From: Daucus carota subsp. sativus
Lineage: Eukaryota; Streptophyta; Magnoliopsida; Apiales; Apiaceae
Assembly: GCF_001625215.2 (NCBI RefSeq)
Contig: NC_030386.2
Location: forward strand, 15,408,545 to 15,472,544
DNA length: 64,000 nt
Direction of reading: 5' to 3'
Shown: piece by piece, positions 22,573 to 33,538 of the stretch
Position numbering within the stretch: the first letter of the stretch is position 1
Layout of the letters: every line of letters begins with the position of its first letter
Notes under the pieces: model-generated
Database searches by the model: none
Seen by the model: the letters and a program-made list of their open reading frames with translations, nothing else
Told to the model about the DNA's origin: nothing
Program-made: the position numbers and the translations under genes

Positions 22573-23491
22573 GGGTCAGGTTACACATAGAACCTCTTAA
22601 TTTTAGAACCTTAGAACCTTCATTAAATGACAATATATAATTCCATGATTAATGTAAACTTTCCAAAATTATATAATTCAATCATATAACTTATAGGATT
22701 GTTCCAAAATTATATAATTCAATCATATAACTTATAGGATTGTACTGCTGCAGAATATTTGTTAAAGATCTTCAATACAAATTACTACGTCATACTGCTA
22801 CGGAACATATATTAATATAATTAAAAATGATTTTATAATACAATATTTTTGTAGGAAAATACGTCATACTGTTGCGAAATATATATTAATATAATTAAAA
22901 ATGATTTTACAAATTGTAGGAAAATACAAATTAAGCATATACTATTGCGGAACATATATTAATATAATAGAAAATGATTTTATAATGCAATACATTTTTA
23001 GTAAAATGCAAATTACTACGTCATACTGCTGCAGAACATATATTAATATAATTGAAAACAATTTTATAATGCAATATTTTATAGGAAAATACAAATTACT
23101 ACGCCATACTGCTGCGGAGTATATATTAATATAGTAGAAAATTATTTTATAATGCAATATTTTGGTAGAAAAATACAAACACTGTTATAGCACGTAAATA
23201 TTATATACTAATATGATTTGGTAATTATACCGATACTGCTGTGGAACATAGGAAGTATGTTATCAATTAATATAACAAGCAATTTGATTAAAAGGTGATA
23301 ATTAAATTTTAATACATATAATTATAGCATTTAATGTATTCATTAATTACCTATAATCAAGTAAAAAAAGATATTAAATGACTAATATTAAATGCAGCAT
23401 TTGATCATAACCATTGATTTAACAATAATCTAATGATTCTATATGAGTTCTAAGTTCTAATTTAAAACGGGTTCTAATTTGAACCTCACCC
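22573..23491. mobile_element. Non-autonomous DNA element with internal minisatellite
   Basis: The ends GGGTCAGGTT and AACCTCACCC are inverted with one mismatch. ATAATATAAA is repeated directly outside both ends (22563-22572, 23492-23501). A 9-10 bp duplication would fit a MULE-like element, but the duplicated sequence is pure AT. The interior holds about six copies of a unit of roughly 80-100 bp with ACATATATTAATATAAT and AATGCAATATTTT (about 22740-23170). Confidence 0.55.
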
Positions 23492-23783
23492 ATAATATAA
23501 AATATTGACTCTTAACAACTTAATGTACATTCATCTCCAACAATAGTCTGTATATCCACTCTTTAAATAATATTTTATTATTAAATTAATTTTATTAAAT
23601 AGGATTACAATACAAAAATAGAGAGAGAAAGTGGGTACTTGTACTACTTAACAATAAAATATAACTTAAGAGGTTCACATGTTCAATGTTGTTTACGTGT
23701 TACTCTTTGTCCGACTTCATCTACCTTTACACGGGTCAGAAAAAACTGTTACACCCACGCACGATCAGTTAACTTTTTTGATA

Positions 23784-24020
23784 CTACCTCCATCCCAAAT
23801 TAGATGTCCCCGTTGACTTTGGGCACGTAACTTTAGGTGCATTGACCGTCTACTTCCGAAATTTATTTTTTTATTTTTTCTTTTATAAATAAAAATTTCA
23901 TATTTTAATTTTTATTTGCAAAAATAAAATTTTAAAAATAAGTCACGTATCTATGCGGTCAATGAACCTTAAATTGTGTGCCCAAAGTGAACGGGGCCAT
24001 CTAATTTGGGATGGAAGGAG
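23784..24020. mobile_element. Stowaway-like MITE in the repeat array
   Basis: The ends CTACCTCCATCCCAAATTAG and CTAATTTGGGATGGAAGGAG are inverted with flanking TA (23782-23783, 24021-24022). Subterminal TTTGGGCAC and GTGCCCAAA are also inverted. It interrupts one unit after TTAACTTTTTTGATA, which is followed directly by AATTCCAAAC in other units. Confidence 0.88.
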
Positions 24021-27000
24021 TAAATTCCAAACAAAAATTTAATGCTCATATACTTTAAACGAAGAACAACATCTATTCGTGATCAGAAGCATTTACTTCC
24101 TTTTCATTAGCAATTCTGAAAATTTGCTGTAAAGGATCAAGTATATATCACAACTATATATGTTCCAGTGTCATAGAAGTTCTAGCCTGTTTACCAATAC
24201 TATCAACACTTTTATGTTAATCATGGTAATATATGTATCTAGTTTATTGAGTGTTTGTCGTGACACTCAATTGTGATCGATAAACCGTTGTATGATCCTA
24301 TTTTCCTTATTGTGATTAATTCAAAGTAGTCTTCTATTCTCTATTGATATTATTAGCAGGACTTGAATTTCAATGTTCCATCCAAAGTTATTGTATGAAT
24401 TACTTTTAAAATTTAAATTGATTATATTGATTTTTATCAAAACTAATACAGTTAATGTAAAAAATGCATTTTTTTACTATTCTCCGTCAAATTTCTTCCC
24501 GTTATAAGATAAACTCAAACTTATATATATAGTAATTGAGGTTCACATGTTCAAGGTTGTTTACGTATTATTTTTTGTCGGATTTCATCTACCTTTACAC
24601 GCGTCAGAAAAAAATGTTACACCCACGCACAATGAGTTAACTATTTTGATAAATTCTAAACAGAAATTTAATCCTCATATACTTTAAAAGAAGAAAAACT
24701 TCTATTAGCGATCAGAAGAATTTACTTCCTTTTTATTAGCACTTCTGAAAATTTGCTATTAAGCATCAGGTTTATATCTCAACTGTATATGCTCCAGTGT
24801 CATAGAAGTTCTAGCCTGTTTACTAATATTATCAACACTATTATGTTAGTTAGTCAAGAGTAACATATGTACCGTAGTTTATTGATTGTTTGTCACGGCA
24901 CCCAATTGTGATTAATAAACCGTTGTATGATTCCGTTTCCTTGTAGTGATTCAAAGTAGTCTTCTATGCTCTATTGATATTATTACCAGGTTTTGGATTT
25001 CACTGTTCTATTCAAATTTATTGTATGAAGTACTTTTAATATTATTAACTCATTATATTGATTTTTATCTATATTAATACAGTTAATGTAAAAATGCATT
25101 TTTTTCTATTCTCCGTCAAATTTATTACCGTTATAAGCTTAAACTTATATATATAGTAATTAAGGTTCACATGTTCAATGTTGTTTACACATTATTTTTT
25201 GTCGGATTTCATATACCTTTACACGCGTCAGTAAAAACTGTTACACCTGCGCACGATCACTTAACTTTTTTGATAAATTCCAAACATAAATTTAATGCTC
25301 ATCATATACTTTAAAGGAAGAACAACTTCTATTAGCCATCACAAGAATTTACTTCCTTTTCATTAGCACTTCTGAAAATTTGCTATTAAGCATCAGGTAT
25401 ATATCTCAACTGTATATACTCTAGTGTCATAGAAGTTCTAGCCTTTTTACTAATACCGTCAATACTTTTATGTTAGTTAGTCACGAGTAATATATGTACC
25501 GTATTTTATTGATTGTATGTTGCGGCACCTAATTGTGATTGATAAACCGTTGTATGATCCTATTTTCCTTGTAGTGATTCAAAGTAGTATTCTATTCTCT
25601 ATTGATATTATTAGCAGGACTTGAATTTCACTGTTCCATTTAAAGTTATTGTATGAGGTACTTTTATATTTTAAATTGATTATATTGATTTTTATCTATA
25701 TTAATACAGTTAATGTAAAAATGCATTTTTACTATTCTCCGTCAAATTTCTTCCCCGTAGATAAACTCAAACTTATATATATAGTAATTGAGGTTCACAT
25801 TTTTCAATGTTGTTTACCTATTATTTTTTTTCCGGATTTCATCTACCTTTACTCGCGTCCGAAAAAATTGTCACACCTGCACACGATCAATTAACTATTC
25901 TGATAGATATCCAACAGAAATTTCAAGCTCATATACTTTAAATGAAGAACAACTTCTACTAGCGATCAGAAACATTTACTTTGTTTGCACTTCTGAAAAT
26001 TTGCTTTTAAACATCAGGTACATATCTCAACTATATATGCTCTACTGTAATAGAAATTCTAGCCTGTTAATTACCAATACTGTCAACACTTTTATTTTAA
26101 TCAGTCACTAGTAATATATGTATCGTAGTTTATTGAGTGTTTGTCGCGACACCCAATTGTGATTGGTAAACCGTTGTATGATCCTATTTTCCTTATAGTG
26201 ATTCAGAGTAGTCTTTTATTCTCTATTGATATTATTAGTAGGACTTGGATTTCACTATTCTATTCAAATTTATTGTATGAAGTACTTTTAAAATTTAAAC
26301 TGATTATATTGATTTTTATCTATATTAATACAGTTAATGTAAAAATGCATTTTTTTACTATTCTCCGTCAAATTTCTTCCCTTTACAAGATAAACTCAAA
26401 CTTATATATATATAGTAATTGAGGTTCACATGTTCAATGTTGTTACATATCATTTTTTGTCGGATTTCATCTACCTTTTACACGCATTAGAAAAAACTGT
26501 TACACCACGATCAGTTAACTTTTTTTAAAAATTCCAAACAGAAATTTAATGCTCATATACTTTAAAAGAAGAACAACTTCTATTAGCGATCAGAAGAATT
26601 TACTTCCTTTTCATTAGCTCTTCTGAAAATTTGCTATTAAGCATCAGGTATATATCTCAACTGTATCGGCTCCAGTGTCATAGAAGTTCTAGCCTGTTTA
26701 CTAATACTGTCAATACTGTTGTGTTAGTCAATCATGAGTAATATATGTACCGTTGTTTATTGATTGTTTGTCGTAGCACCCAATTGTGATTGATAAACCG
26801 TTGTATGATCCTATTTTCCTTATTGTGATTAATTCAAAGTAGTTTTCTATTCTCTATTGATATTATTAGCTGGACTTGGATTTCAAAGTTCCATCCAAAG
26901 TTATTGTATGAATTACTTTTAAAATTTAAATTGATTATATTGATTTTTATCAAATTAATACAGTTAATGTAATAAATGCATTTTTTTACAGTTCTCCGTC

Positions 27001-27029
27001 AAATTTCTTCCCGTTATAAGATAAACTCA

Positions 27030-27032
<3 letters not shown>

Positions 27033-27092
<60 letters not shown>
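27033..27092. repeat. (TA)n microsatellite in one array unit
   Basis: An expanded TA tract replaces the short TATATATATAG of neighbouring units and accounts for most of the extra length of this unit. Confidence 0.9.
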
Positions 27093-27096
<4 letters not shown>

Positions 27097-27269
27097 ATTG
27101 AGGTTCATATGTTCAATGTTGTTTACATATTATTTTTTGTCGGATATCATCTACCTTTACACGCGTCAGAAAAAACTGTTACACCCACGCACGATCAGTT
27201 AACTTTTTTGATAAATTCCACATAGAAATTTAATGCTCATATACTTTAAACCAAGAATAACTTCTACTA

Positions 27270-27697
27270 AGCAGTGAGCACCTCACCATTAACCACTCAC
27301 CAGCACATGCGCACGACAGCATCTTCGATTCTTCGCTAACCCAGCATCTTCACCTTCAGTCTTCTTCGCCTGATTCACCCAACATCTTCATCATAATCTT
27401 CGATTAAGGTTTGTTGTCAATTGACTCAATTCGATCGAACTTCACCTCCGATTTTGGGGGAAATTAGTTGATTCACCTTCGATTTCAGTTATTGATCCAT
27501 TATTGTTGTGATTTTTGTTCACTAGTATAAAATATTGGTTTTTTATTTCGGTATTCAGTTTTAATAGAATTAAAAAATCCGGTTCGGTAAAATAACCGAA
27601 TTAAATTCGGTTCACTATTCGGTTATGGTTTTTGAGCTTATTCGGTATTTCGGTATTCCGTAATTCGGTTCGGTTTTTACCGAATACTCAGCCCTAA
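27270..27697. mobile_element. Partial hAT-like element in an array unit
   Basis: About 430 bp unlike the other units replaces part of a unit. Its right end, rich in TTCGGT and ending ACCGAATACTCAGCCCTAA, resembles the terminal sequence of plant hAT elements whose ends read TAGGGCTGAGTATTCGGT. No matching left end or target duplication is visible, so it is probably truncated. Confidence 0.45.
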
Positions 27698-28586
27698 ATT
27701 CTCAACTGTATATGCTCTAGTGTCATAGATGTTCTGGCCTTTTACTAATCATGTCAACACTTTTATGTTAGTCAGTCACGAGTAATATATGTACCGTAGT
27801 TTATTAATTGTTTGTCGCGGCACCCAATTGTGATTGATAAACCGTTGTACGATCCTATTTTCCTTGTAGTGATTCAAAGTAGTCTTCTATTCTCTATTGA
27901 TATTATTAGCAGGACTTGGATTTCACTTTTCCATTCAAAGTTATTGTATGAAGTAGTTTTAAAATTTAAATTGATTATATTCATTTATATCTATATTAAT
28001 ATATTTAATGTAAAAATGCATTTTTGTACTATTCTCCGTCAAATTTCTTCCCGTTATAAGATAAACTCAAACTTATATATATAGTAATTGAGGCTCACAT
28101 GTTCAATGTTGTTTACGCATTATTTTTTGTCAGATTTCATCTACCTTTACACGCGTTAGAAAAAACTGTTACCCACGCACGATCAATTCACTTTTCTGAT
28201 AAATTCCAAACAGAAATTTAATGCTCATATACTTTAAGCGAAGAACAACTTCTACTAGCGATCAGAAACATTTACTTCCTTTGCATTTCTGAAAATTTGC
28301 TTTTAAACATCAGGTATATATGCTCTAGTGTAGAAGTTCTAGCCTGTTAATTACCAATACTAGCGTAGTTTATTGAGTTTTTGGGGCGGCACCCAATTGT
28401 GACTGATAATAGCACTTGTTTCAGCTGTACATTAATTATCGTTTATTTTTAAAATTAATGATGAAATAAACAAGAAAGGTACTTTGGGTGTATAGTTAGC
28501 AAGTTTTAAAAAAAATGTTGATGATATGTTACTTGCATGTTATCCATCCGAAGTAGTCTTCTATTCTCTATTGATTTTATTTGCAG

Positions 28587-30302
28587 GACTTGGATTTCAC
28601 TGTCTGAAGATCATGGTTTTGAGTCGGATAAATCATATGAACATGGAGAATACACTTTTGTCACTGTCTATCATCTATGTGATCATGTGGAGTATGAGGT
28701 TAATAATTACTGCAGTAATGAGATATTTAAAAAGTAACACTAGCACAGGAAGTGATCAGATCTTTTTTACTTCAAGATGTTCATCAAGCTTTGGGTTGAA
28801 TGCAAGGAGGCAACCTATTGTTATGCAACATTATCAGACCTTTAAGACATTTGATATTATTGATGATTTCGGGGATCATCATTACCGTAATACTTTGGGC
28901 TTTCGAGGATATCAGGTTCGGTGACTTTACATGAATATGTACCTGTTTTCACTATGTGTGTTCTTGAAGCACAGGATTACTAGTTGTTGTTGCGCTAATT
29001 TATGGCATTTCTTCTTGATGATATACTCTTTGTAGCCTACACATGCTTGGACAAAGGTTATTAGTAATGAATGGAAGATTTTGGAGGAAAACTTGCCAGG
29101 TAAATTCTCGCAATATTTATAGAATATCTAAACTCTGTCATGCATTCAGATTACCTGAATGTTTTCAGACTGTCAGATAAAAATGCAAAGAACTTCTGTT
29201 AGAAAAACATTTTTACTTGAAGTGAACGTGTGTGCAATGTTTCAATATTCTTTCTAATTTTTTTGCAATATATACCTCTATATCGCATATTTTGACACTA
29301 CACAATACACACATATTTCTAAATTTATGTTTTGTTCATATTTCTCTCCGCAGACACAATATATGTCCGAGTGTCTGAGAGTAGGATGGATCTTTTGCGA
29401 GCTGTCGTCATTGGACCAGCAGGCACCCCCTACCATGATGGGTTGTTTGTCTTTGATGTTCGCTTCCCACCTAAATATCCTGCTGTACCACCCGTATGTG
29501 ATTATTATTATGAGTTTAATTTGTTTACCATTATTAAAACTGGCACTACTAATGATATTGTCGTGTTAAACTTTTTCTCTCAGGAGGTTCATTACCACTC
29601 CAAAGGGCTTGGAATTAATCCGAACTTGTACAGTTGTGGGAGAGTCTGCCTCAGCCTTCTGAACACGTGGGCAGGTCGTGGGAATGAGAAATGGTTGCCA
29701 AACAGGTCTACGGTACTACAGGTTTTGGTGTCAATACAAGCTTTAGTACTAAATGAAAAACCCTTTTTTAACGAGCCTGGGTATGATAGCACCTATACTG
29801 GGAGTGAGGGGGCGAGAAGATCCAAAATGTACAACGAAAAAATCTTCATTTCATCCTTGAAAACAATGGTTTACACCCTACGAAGCCCCCCACGGGTATG
29901 TTTTGCAATTTCTCTTCCAGTATGTTCTGCGATCCATGACATGCTTCTCTTAAACTCATCTACGAATTGCCTACTTTTATATATGTAACAGATCATGGGT
30001 TATTTTTTAAAATTTATCAAGTGTGTTGCTCCTTTTCTTTTGGCTTACTGCAGCATTTTGAAGATTTTGTTTCTGGTCATTTTCTTGTTCGCGGCCGTGC
30101 TATTTTATTAGCTTGCAGAGCTTACATGGAGGGGGCTGACATAGGTTGCATAGTGAAAGATGAAATACAGGGTCCTAGAAAGGTGGAAAAGCGCAACCTG
30201 ACAGGATTTAAGAGAGACATAGCTAGACTAATGAATCCTCTCATTGTAAATTTTACCATGAATGGATCAGAGGACTGCGCTGAATTTCACCTCACAGAAT
30301 GA
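28587..30302 (+). CDS. UBC25/26-type ubiquitin-conjugating enzyme E2, copy 1
   Basis: This E2 belongs to the plant UBC24/PHO2-UBC25-UBC26 group, which carries activated ubiquitin on a cysteine. Recognised exons are 28587-28915, 29036-29099, 29354-29493, 29584-29895 and 30054-30302, all with GT-AG borders and in phase from about 28740 onward. The core shows SRMDLLRAVVIGPAGTPYHDGLF, FPPKYPAVPPEVHYHS, the catalytic cysteine in GRVCLSLLNTW, NEPGYD, and HFEDFVSGHFLVR. In the first exon an acidic frame (LSEDHGFESDKSYEHGEYTF) runs into a stop after an A5 run at 28729-28733; the following Ser-rich frame is offset by one base, so a frameshift is present or the start lies further down. No upstream N-terminal exons are seen. 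The UBC core is intact, but full function is uncertain. Confidence 0.8.
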
Positions 30303-31245
30303 CAGAGGAGCCAAATTCAGCAAAAACGAAGTTGGCCGGGTTAAACCGTTAGAGATAAGGAATCGTAATGTATTTTTATTTGCAGAAAAATTTTAGATAC
30401 TAAAAACTAATGTTGTAGTATATATCCTTGCATCTTGCTCTAATTTAATTGTTTTCTTGCAATCTCAAGGCCATAGGAGCTCTAGGGGCTCCGCAGTTTG
30501 TTTCAATATGTTACATTCATCACTTTTGCAGTAAAGACACTTGAGAACTGCAGCACCAGAAATCTGCAACTTTAATTGGCAACACAAGCAAACCCAAACT
30601 CTTAACAGACTTGCTTCTTATAGTACATTGAGTTAAGAACTACTGACATTAAGCAAAGGATAAAATCTCAAGTTTCATTTTAATGCAACATTGCCAACTT
30701 GAACCATGGGTCATAAGTCTGGAGTGTTGTTCTTCCTTTACTTCTTACCTTACTTCTTTTGACAAGGTTGCATCAGTCTGTTACTTTATTAATTACCTGC
30801 CAGTTAAATTAATTAAAAAAATTTCATTCTGCCATCTTATCTCCATCATACATTATTCTGTTGGTGTCCATTTGAGACCCCTCACATTATTCTTTCCAAA
30901 CACCTTTGGGTGAAGAATAGAGCTAGCGCTGATAAGGAACAGATAATGATGAATAGAAAGACCATCATCCTCCTAGGTGTATATCAAATTTTGGAACTCT
31001 TAATTCAATTTTAACATAAAAGTATTAAAAAAATTTAAGAAAGTAATCCATTAATCCAGAAAATATTAGTTTAAACGCATTTTTATTGACAAAAATATGT
31101 ATATATATCCAAGTCGATATACTTTTTTTGTACAATTGTATGTGTGTATAGTTATATATCAAGTAATTTTAAATTTTAAGCCTAAAATTTTTTATCCGTT
31201 TTAATACAATCGACCTCCTACCTTATGAAAATGTATTTTTTAAAC
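30303..31245 (+). other. 3' flank of E2 copy 1 and decayed TSB upstream DNA
   Basis: The first 300 bp are 3' UTR and flank conserved with 50840-51130. Around 30820-30960 the sequence weakly matches the TSB upstream block (TGCCATCTTATCTCC, compare 13230-13260). No gene is seen in the remainder. Confidence 0.55.
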
Positions 31246-31247
31246 TA

Positions 31248-31400
31248 TTTAACGGGAGATGAGAGGATGAATACTGTTAATGGCCACAGTTGGGACATTC
31301 TGATTCCTTTGCTTGGCATTTGATGCGCTTTCATCTGATCATGATTTTCCGGTTTCTCAATACGTACTCTGCCAACCCTTTGATCATATCCTTAGATTTA
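31248..31400 (+). pseudogene. TSB exon-1 remnant, fragment a
   Basis: It has GGGAGATGAGAGGATGAATACTGTTAATGG, split here only for description: the part around GTTAATGGCCACAGTTGGGA matches the middle of TSB exon 1. The stretch TGCGCTTTCATCTGATCATG and a trailing CTCTGCCAACCCTTTGATCAT match the exon end and start of intron 1. The segment coding for [20 protein letters not shown] is deleted. It is non-functional and also occurs as fragment c at 51241. Confidence 0.75.
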
Positions 31401-31663
31401 ATATATGTATAGTTATATATGAAATATTTTTAAATTTTAATCAATTCTATTGAAATCTATTGGGTTTTAATACAATTAACCTCATATAAAAAAAAACTAT
31501 TTTGATCAAATTTTCCCCGGAATACAAGATAAACTCAAACATATATATATACTATAAATATTGACGTCCACATTTTTAATGTTGCTTACACATTATTTTT
31601 GTCCATACCCACATGATTTAACACTTTATCAGAAAAGATAAAGAGATCTAAATAGAAATTTAA

Positions 31664-32053
31664 GAGCATCTCCAACCATACAAAACCCCTAAAAGGTGAG
31701 TTGTCTTGCCAAATATAAAAAATATAGCCAATCTGTTAAAAAGGTCACACTCCAACCACGTGCATCTGTTGTCTATAATTTTAGCCAACCTCCTATGGAT
31801 GACTATATTTGTCGAACATCTACAGGTCTCTAAGAAATCTGTGGGAAGATTACACATCATTTATTACCATATTGAACTGATATATTCTATTTTAACAATC
31901 TAAAATATTAATAACATACTATTTTTAAATTATAACCAGCCAATATAGTCAATGCCATTGAAATACAATGTGTTACAGGTTCAACAAATTTTACATAATG
32001 TCTTACAGGTCCAATTTAGCCAACGATCATAGCCAGCCCCGTTGGAAATGCTC
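31664..32053. mobile_element. Tourist-like MITE
   Basis: The ends GAGCATCTCCAAC and GTTGGAAATGCTC are inverted with one mismatch. Flanks are TAA on the left and TGA on the right, consistent with a 3-bp TAA target duplication with one later change. The paralogous block at 52140 shows the site without this element. There is no coding capacity; short frames inside are spurious. Confidence 0.85.
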
Positions 32054-32269
32054 TGATATACCTAAACTTCAAAAGTAGAACCACTGCTATCAAGGATCAG
32101 AATAATCATATGTTTTCTTTCCATTACTATTTAACATTCAAAGTATTTGCCTTGCCCTTAAGCATCGGTTATATATCTCAACTATATATCCTCGAGTGAC
32201 ATAAAAATATTGATCCGTTTACATATATTGTCGACACTTTCATGTTATTCAATCACTATATATTGAGTT

Positions 32270-32428
32270 TTAATATATAAAAGAGAGATAGTGGAGTATA
32301 AGTAGTATGAAAAGAGAGGAAAAGTGAGAAAGTGGTGGGACCCATTAACTATTTTTGGAAAGTTTTGTAATGTAAATAAATGAGTGAGACGTCTAAAAAG
32401 AAAACTCTCTGGTGGAACGGAAGGAGCA
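32270..32428. mobile_element. Partial Stowaway-like MITE
   Basis: This stretch, with GTGGTGGGACCCATTAACTA and ending GGAACGGAAGGAGCA, matches the right half of the Stowaway-like MITE at 52151-52430. The left terminal repeat is missing. Confidence 0.65.
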
Positions 32429-32637
32429 TGTATCGCAGTTTTCTTGAGTGCTTGGGGCAGCAACCGATTGTGACGGGTGAAATTACTACCTGTTTGCTGC
32501 CCCATGTATAGTTCGTAAAAGACCCCGGTAATAACCAGATAGACAAGTAAAAAAATATTAGTCAACAAAATTTTCTAAGCTGCTTCACAGCAGAAATAGT
32601 TGGATGATATTAGTTAGCATTTGAAAGTACAATTTGA

Positions 32638-32889
32638 ATATGGTTTCTCCTCCACATACCTAGCATGCAATATGAAAATAGAAAACCCCTTCCTCTGCAC
32701 ATCAACCCGAATCCCGTCGCAAATATTGGCTATTCAATTATTCATGGTACGGTCTGCACTGTCAAGTGTCGAGCAGAGCCTCTTGCATTTCTTGCGTTCT
32801 TACAGTCAAACCGCAACAAAAGGGCGATGAGAAGAGGACTGTTAATGGTCGCAGTTGGGACATTCATCAGACACCTGATTCGTTTGGTT
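32638..32889 (+). pseudogene. TSB exon-1 remnant, fragment b
   Basis: It starts with ATATGGTTTCTCCTCCACAT, matching the TSB start region, and continues through TTCATGGTACGGTCTGCACT, CAACAAAAGGGCGATGAGAA and TTCATCAGACACCTGATTCG. It then ends abruptly at TTTGGTTTAACC where the gene has TTTGGTCGG. Small insertions (for example AAATATTGGC) break the frame. Only the transit peptide region is represented. Confidence 0.85.
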
Positions 32890-33129
32890 TAACCAAACAA
32901 CCACTAAATCAGATCAAATCATAAGTCACAATTTTGTAAACTCGGTTCAAACGTACTCTTACTTTAAACTCTCACAAATGCAATTGAGTAATTCACAGCT
33001 CAAAATATTTACACAACCCCTGTTTTATAAATTGATACAGCAGAAAGGAACACGAGAATCGATGTGGCCTAATTATAACCAAACAAAAAAATTGGCTTTA
33101 TAAGAATGTGGCACGTACGGGCTTCTACG

Positions 33130-33538
33130 CTAGTTCCATCTTATTTTGCATTACTCTTTTGAAACAACTTTAGCGAAGAAAACAGCGGATATGCTGAAAA
33201 CGAACAGACACTGATGAAGAGATAAGAAGGAAATTAAAGCTAGTGGTTGAAGGAAAAATTGAGCAGGTGCTTAAAATGAATGGACGGAACTGGCTAGATG
33301 CATGTTTTAAGGATGACTCGTCAGTGGAGCAGCGTCCCTGGTGTTCAGCAGAGAAAGGTTACTCATCTACCAGATACTGATGCATCACTTTATGTTTCTT
33401 TCATACTTTTAAGAAAGAGACCCAAGTCGCTAAATAGGTCAATCAATCTAAATTCGATGAAAGAAGAATATTTCGTCTACACTGAGTCTATTAAAGTGGT
33501 GTTGGCAGAGGGAATAAAAATCATCAAACTATCCACAC
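33130..33538 (+). promoter_or_regulatory. Duplicated upstream DNA of TSB copy 2
   Basis: It matches 13256-13499 joined directly to 15060-15150, without the 1.55-kb transposon present in copy 1, and then the last part before the start codon. A deletion relative to copies 1 and 3 joins CTAAATTC to GATGAAAGAAG near 33455. Confidence 0.7.

Larger units (their letters stand above)
23650..28420 (+). repeat. Tandem array of about 630-bp units derived from E2 upstream DNA
   Basis: Units begin with GAGGTTCACATGTTCAATG near 23668, 24538, 25154, 25791, 26421, 27101 and 28090, giving spacings of about 615-680 bp except where insertions enlarge them. Each has TTTACACGCGTCAGAAAAA, AACTTCTATTAGCGATCAG, TTCTAGCCTGTTTAC and TTATTAGCAGGACTTGGATT. 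The last matches the branch and acceptor region of the first recognised E2 exon (TTATTTGCAGGACTTGGATT at about 28577-28596). The array is thus an amplified intron/exon border, not genes. Short frames in each unit are not conserved as protein. Confidence 0.9.

Noticed and set aside
25649..28084. Similar open frames of 80-107 codons in each repeat unit (SRHPIVI and so on).
   Set aside because: They are shared only because the units are duplicated; they are AT-rich, have variable ends and contain the E2 intron border.
28526..28740. A hydrophobic open frame upstream of the E2 core (FYSLLILFAGLGF and so on) could suggest a membrane anchor.
   Set aside because: It runs across the intron and acceptor and is the wrong frame of the acidic coding frame; it is not conserved as protein in copy 2.
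16117..30302. TSB and E2 as a functional gene cluster or an undescribed system.
   Set aside because: No pathway link is known, most copies are broken, and their pairing is explained by segmental duplication.
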